DNA of 7,629 nucleotides, taken from positions 1 to 7,629 of the forward strand of contig JAKEHA010000064.1 in assembly GCA_022615275.1 (NCBI GenBank), in the 5' to 3' direction. This DNA is from Candidatus Latescibacterota bacterium (lineage in GTDB: Bacteria > Krumholzibacteriota > Krumholzibacteriia > WVZY01 > JAKEHA01). Position numbers and translations under genes: made by a program. Below the pieces are notes generated by a model, which was not told the origin of the DNA, did not search any database, and was given only the letters and a program-made list of their open reading frames with translations. This document shows, piece after piece, positions 5,893 through 7,629 of the stretch (positions within the stretch are counted from its first letter, which is position 1; each line of letters starts with the position of its first letter).

Positions 5893-5955
5893 TCGACGGA
5901 TCGGCGTCAAGGCCATGTACCGGTAGGGCTTTGGTTCCCACGCGCCGCTGTGATA
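5893..5955 (+). repeat. Tail-plus-promoter block, copy 2 (relic gene end)
   Basis: This non-coding block ends a meaningless plus-strand frame with GVKAMYR and TAG (5924-5926), matching the IKSMYR-TAG end at 3222. It continues through the same downstream elements (AGGGC, GCGCCG, GTGATA). No gene body matching the 387-residue protein precedes it. It is best read as the leftover 3' end of a lost gene with the same C-terminal tail, or as a copied segment. Confidence 0.5.
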
Positions 5956-5959
5956 GGCT
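5931..5959 (+). promoter_or_regulatory. Promoter of the truncated surface-repeat gene
   Basis: TTGGTT at 5931-5936 and TAGGCT at 5954-5959 are 17 bp apart, with a TGA extension. The expected start near 5966 leaves a short leader with AAAGGAG at 5975-5981, seven bases before the ATG. The promoter lies within the second copy of the tail-plus-promoter block. Confidence 0.5.
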
Positions 5960-5988
5960 GGTTGCTCCAACGCCAAAGGAGCAATCGT

Positions 5989-6207
5989 ATGAGACTCATT
6001 CGTACCGCCATGGCTCTCGCGGCCGTCGCGTCGTGTGCTTCGGTCACGACAGGGATCGCCGCCGAGAAGCCAATCAACCTTTCCCTGTTCACACCGGTCT
6101 CGATCGCGAAAGAGACCGACTCGGTGACGGCGTTTCGCTTCAACTTGCTTTACGGCAAGAATACTTCGGTCGAAGTAGTGGACCTCGGGCTCGTCAAAAG
6201 ACCCTAG
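5989..6207 (+). CDS. Truncated LA_2272-type surface-repeat protein (N-terminal module)
   Basis: A 72-residue exported protein. ATG 5989 has a strong AAAGGAG seven bases upstream and a clear promoter. Residues 1-25 are a signal peptide ending TGIAA. The mature part (INLSLFTPVSIAKETDSVTA, then FRFNLLYGKNTSVEVVDLGL) strongly recalls the start of LA_2272-family surface-repeat proteins, which begin with a 'LSL.TPV ... LRLNLLYG.N..V..LDLGLVN' module and go on with many 'GLQIGLVN'-type repeats. Here the protein stops at LVKRP*, just where the repeats should begin, and the following DNA is the 3' end of a gene on the other strand. The two stop codons share bases within CTAG (6204-6207). A deletion or inversion joint is the simplest reading. 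A short protein that uses only this module is the alternative. The family match is from memory. Confidence 0.7.
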   Translation: MRLIRTAMALAAVASCASVTTGIAAEKPINLSLFTPVSIAKETDSVTAFRFNLLYGKNTSVEVVDLGLVKRP

Positions 6208-6992
6208 CGGAAGTACACGGCGCGCAGGCGTGCGACCGGGCCGTTGTCGTCGCGGAGCTGGAGTGATTCTCCCACCGATAAGTAGTTGGTCACGCGAGAA
6301 AGTGCTTCGATGAAGATGCTTTGCTGGTCCTGAAACTCGCACGCATCGCCGGTCGCGGCGATATCGAGAAAGCGCACGCGATCGCCATCGACTTGGTAGC
6401 GCCCGGAGAGCGGATTGCACCCGCCGAACCCCCCGATCTCGTCGTTGTGATAGCGGAGGATGAGGTGCACTTCGTTCTGAAACTCGTGCGTGACGACAGG
6501 CTCGCCGTTCAACTCGACGAGCTTCCAGTAGGTGTTGTCGATGGTGGTGTGCACGCCCGCCTTCTCGCAGGTCTCTTCGGGCCAGGCGGCGAGGAAGCGA
6601 TCGACGATAACCTGAGTTATCATCAAGTCGGTTGGCAGACTACTTCTTCGCGTTCTACCGACGAACGACACGATCCGCTGGTCTCCGGTCGAATCGCGGG
6701 CAGCGGCAGCCTCCAAGGCAGAGAATTCCCCACCCTCGTGAATTTCGTAGTCTACATCGGAATGACACGTGACCAGTCGCGGAAACTGCGCCTCTAGTCG
6801 AAGCGACAGAACGAACCCCTTGGGCTCCGACCAAGGGCCGAATCGCACCGACCATCCGTCGCTACGGGTATCACCGACCGAGGACCCGGACGGCGTGTTC
6901 GTCGTCGTTGCGGGAGGCTTGCTCGTCACGGCGCACGATAGTGAATGCGCGGCGGCCAGCGTCGCGCACGCGCACCGCAAACGCGCGCGCAC
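6204..6992 (-). CDS. META-domain envelope protein
   Basis: A 262-residue protein. GTG 6992 is used because GAGGAG, formed by the last two codons of the upstream gene, lies six bases before it; only three bases separate the two genes, so translation is probably coupled. The N-terminus is short and cysteine-rich, and ends in SLSC (17-20). This could be a weak lipobox, followed by a Ser/Thr/Pro linker (21-40). Residues 45-150 (YEIHEGGEFSALEA at 82-95; VIVDRFLAAW at 128-137) match nothing I know. Residues 152-260 are a META (HslJ-like) domain: NTYWKLVELNGEPV (153-166), GGFGGCNPLSGRY (187-199), IAATGDAC (211-218) and a closing LQLRDDNGPVARL. META domains occur in outer-membrane or periplasmic proteins such as HslJ, linked with stress or drug tolerance, with no known enzymatic activity. 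Its stop overlaps that of the convergent truncated gene. Confidence 0.83.
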   Translation of the reverse strand: MRARLRCACATLAAAHSLSCAVTSKPPATTTNTPSGSSVGDTRSDGWSVRFGPWSEPKGFVLSLRLEAQFPRLVTCHSDVDYEIHEGGEFSALEAAAARDSTGDQRIVSFVGRTRRSSLPTDLMITQVIVDRFLAAWPEETCEKAGVHTTIDNTYWKLVELNGEPVVTHEFQNEVHLILRYHNDEIGGFGGCNPLSGRYQVDGDRVRFLDIAATGDACEFQDQQSIFIEALSRVTNYLSVGESLQLRDDNGPVARLRAVYFR

Positions 6993-6995
6993 CGG

Positions 6996-7629
6996 TTACT
7001 CCTCGGGAGCGGCCGCCTCGAAGAGCGCGAGCACGGCGCCCTTCGCGTCGAGAAGCTCGAGGCGGGAGCCGTCGATGCGATAGCCCGCGGTGGACGCGAG
7101 CGCCTTGCCGAGGGCCTGGTCGCGGTCCATGCCGTCCGGGCACGCCTTCTGCGTCGACGCGAACTGGGAGAACGTCAGCTGGCTTCCCGACTCGTTCGAC
7201 CCCGTCTGATAGGTACCCATCATCTGGTTGCAGCCGCCGGTCGCGATGGCGCGGTTCTCTTCGGCCATCAGGAGCAGAAACGGCTCGCGACCGACCGGCG
7301 ACTTGGTCACCCGAGTCCCGCCCAATTCGACCAGTGTCCAGTGCGTCTCCACCAACGGGGTGTGCGACGGCGCTTCCGCTTGCAGCGCCATCACGATCAC
7401 ATCGACGTTGCTCGGGGCGCCGCGCGTCAACACGGGGTAACTCTGCGTCGTCATGTACTTCCGTTCCCCTCCAAAGTGGATCTCCGCGCGCACGGAATAC
7501 GAGTGGTTCTCTTCGATGACCTTGGGGTCGTACTCGATCGCGAAAGTGAGCGGCACCTGCCTGCCCTTGGTAGGGATCGCTCTCTCCGCGATCACTCCCG
7601 CGGGCGCATCCTGGAGCGAGATGTCCTCG
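6996..7629 (-). CDS. YbaY-META two-domain envelope protein (partial, 5' end outside window)
   Basis: The last 210 residues are visible, and the frame is open to the right edge. The internal GTG at 7595 is not the likely start, because the codons before it encode EDISLQDAPAG, which joins to VIAERAIPTKGRQVPLTFAI and SYSVRAEIHFGGE as a typical YbaY-type beta domain. This is followed by a META domain (HWTLVELGG, ATGGCNQMMGTYQ, FASTQKACPDGMDRDQALGK, GSRLELLDAKG). The combination is known from bacterial lipoproteins, so a signal peptide with lipobox should lie just beyond the window. It is the upstream gene of a two-gene operon with the META protein at 6204-6992, whose ribosome binding site is embedded in its last codons. 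Tandem META genes suggest duplication followed by replacement of the N-terminal domain. Confidence 0.85.
   Translation of the reverse strand, partial: EDISLQDAPAGVIAERAIPTKGRQVPLTFAIEYDPKVIEENHSYSVRAEIHFGGERKYMTTQSYPVLTRGAPSNVDVIVMALQAEAPSHTPLVETHWTLVELGGTRVTKSPVGREPFLLLMAEENRAIATGGCNQMMGTYQTGSNESGSQLTFSQFASTQKACPDGMDRDQALGKALASTAGYRIDGSRLELLDAKGAVLALFEAAAPEE

Noticed and set aside
5357..5926. Plus-strand open frame of 189 codons ending in VKAMYR
   Set aside because: Most of it is antisense to the FlgD-Ig lipoprotein and has no domain or start signal. Only the last codons are meaningful, and only as a relic tail.
6321..6797. Plus-strand open frame of 158 codons
   Set aside because: It is the antisense shadow of the META protein, whose domain motifs are clear on the minus strand.

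Overview
The window is high-GC bacterial DNA and looks like part of a genome from the Candidatus Eisenbacteria or a nearby FCB-type lineage. This is an inference from gene content, not a database result. The clues are a lipoprotein ending in a FlgD-type Ig sorting domain (PNPFNPGATV ... SGVYLLRL), many exported proteins of unknown role, and a C-terminal tail of the form W-G-x-I-K-x-x-Y-R. There is no rRNA, tRNA, CRISPR array or recognisable transposase.

Layout from left to right. Positions 106-908 (minus) hold a two-gene module: a minimal nucleotidyltransferase and a small helical partner whose start overlaps its stop (ATGA). This is the usual form of a toxin-antitoxin-like pair. Positions 1041-4285 (plus) hold three exported proteins: two paralogous secreted PqqB-like metallo-beta-lactamase-fold hydrolases, about 80% identical over their catalytic parts, flank a 387-residue exported protein of unknown function with a conserved N-terminal domain and two Ig/PKD-like domains. 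Positions 4318-5730 (minus) hold a terminator, a frameshifted gene ending in an ABM-like (antibiotic biosynthesis monooxygenase fold) domain, and a FlgD-Ig lipoprotein. Positions 5779-5988 are non-coding, with a REP-like hairpin and a copy of the 3' end and downstream promoter of the 387-residue gene. Positions 5989-6207 (plus) hold a short secreted protein that looks like the N-terminal module of an LA_2272-type surface-repeat protein cut off early. Its stop codon overlaps the stop codon of a convergent operon at 6204-7629 (minus) that encodes two META-domain envelope proteins. The upstream one also has a YbaY-type domain and runs off the window.

Most genes encode envelope or secreted proteins, and each small unit appears to have its own promoter. 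Four plus-strand genes share a recurring promoter form: a -35 beginning TTG, a 17-bp spacer, and a -10 of the form TGN-TAnnnn. Two genes appear to be read from leaderless or nearly leaderless transcripts. Signs of wear are clear: two apparent one-base losses (5' end of the second hydrolase; middle of the ABM-like gene), one truncated gene, and one relic gene tail. No single complete new system is proven here. The best candidates for follow-up are the duplicated tail-plus-promoter block, the paired secreted hydrolases around the unknown exported protein, and the nucleotidyltransferase pair.
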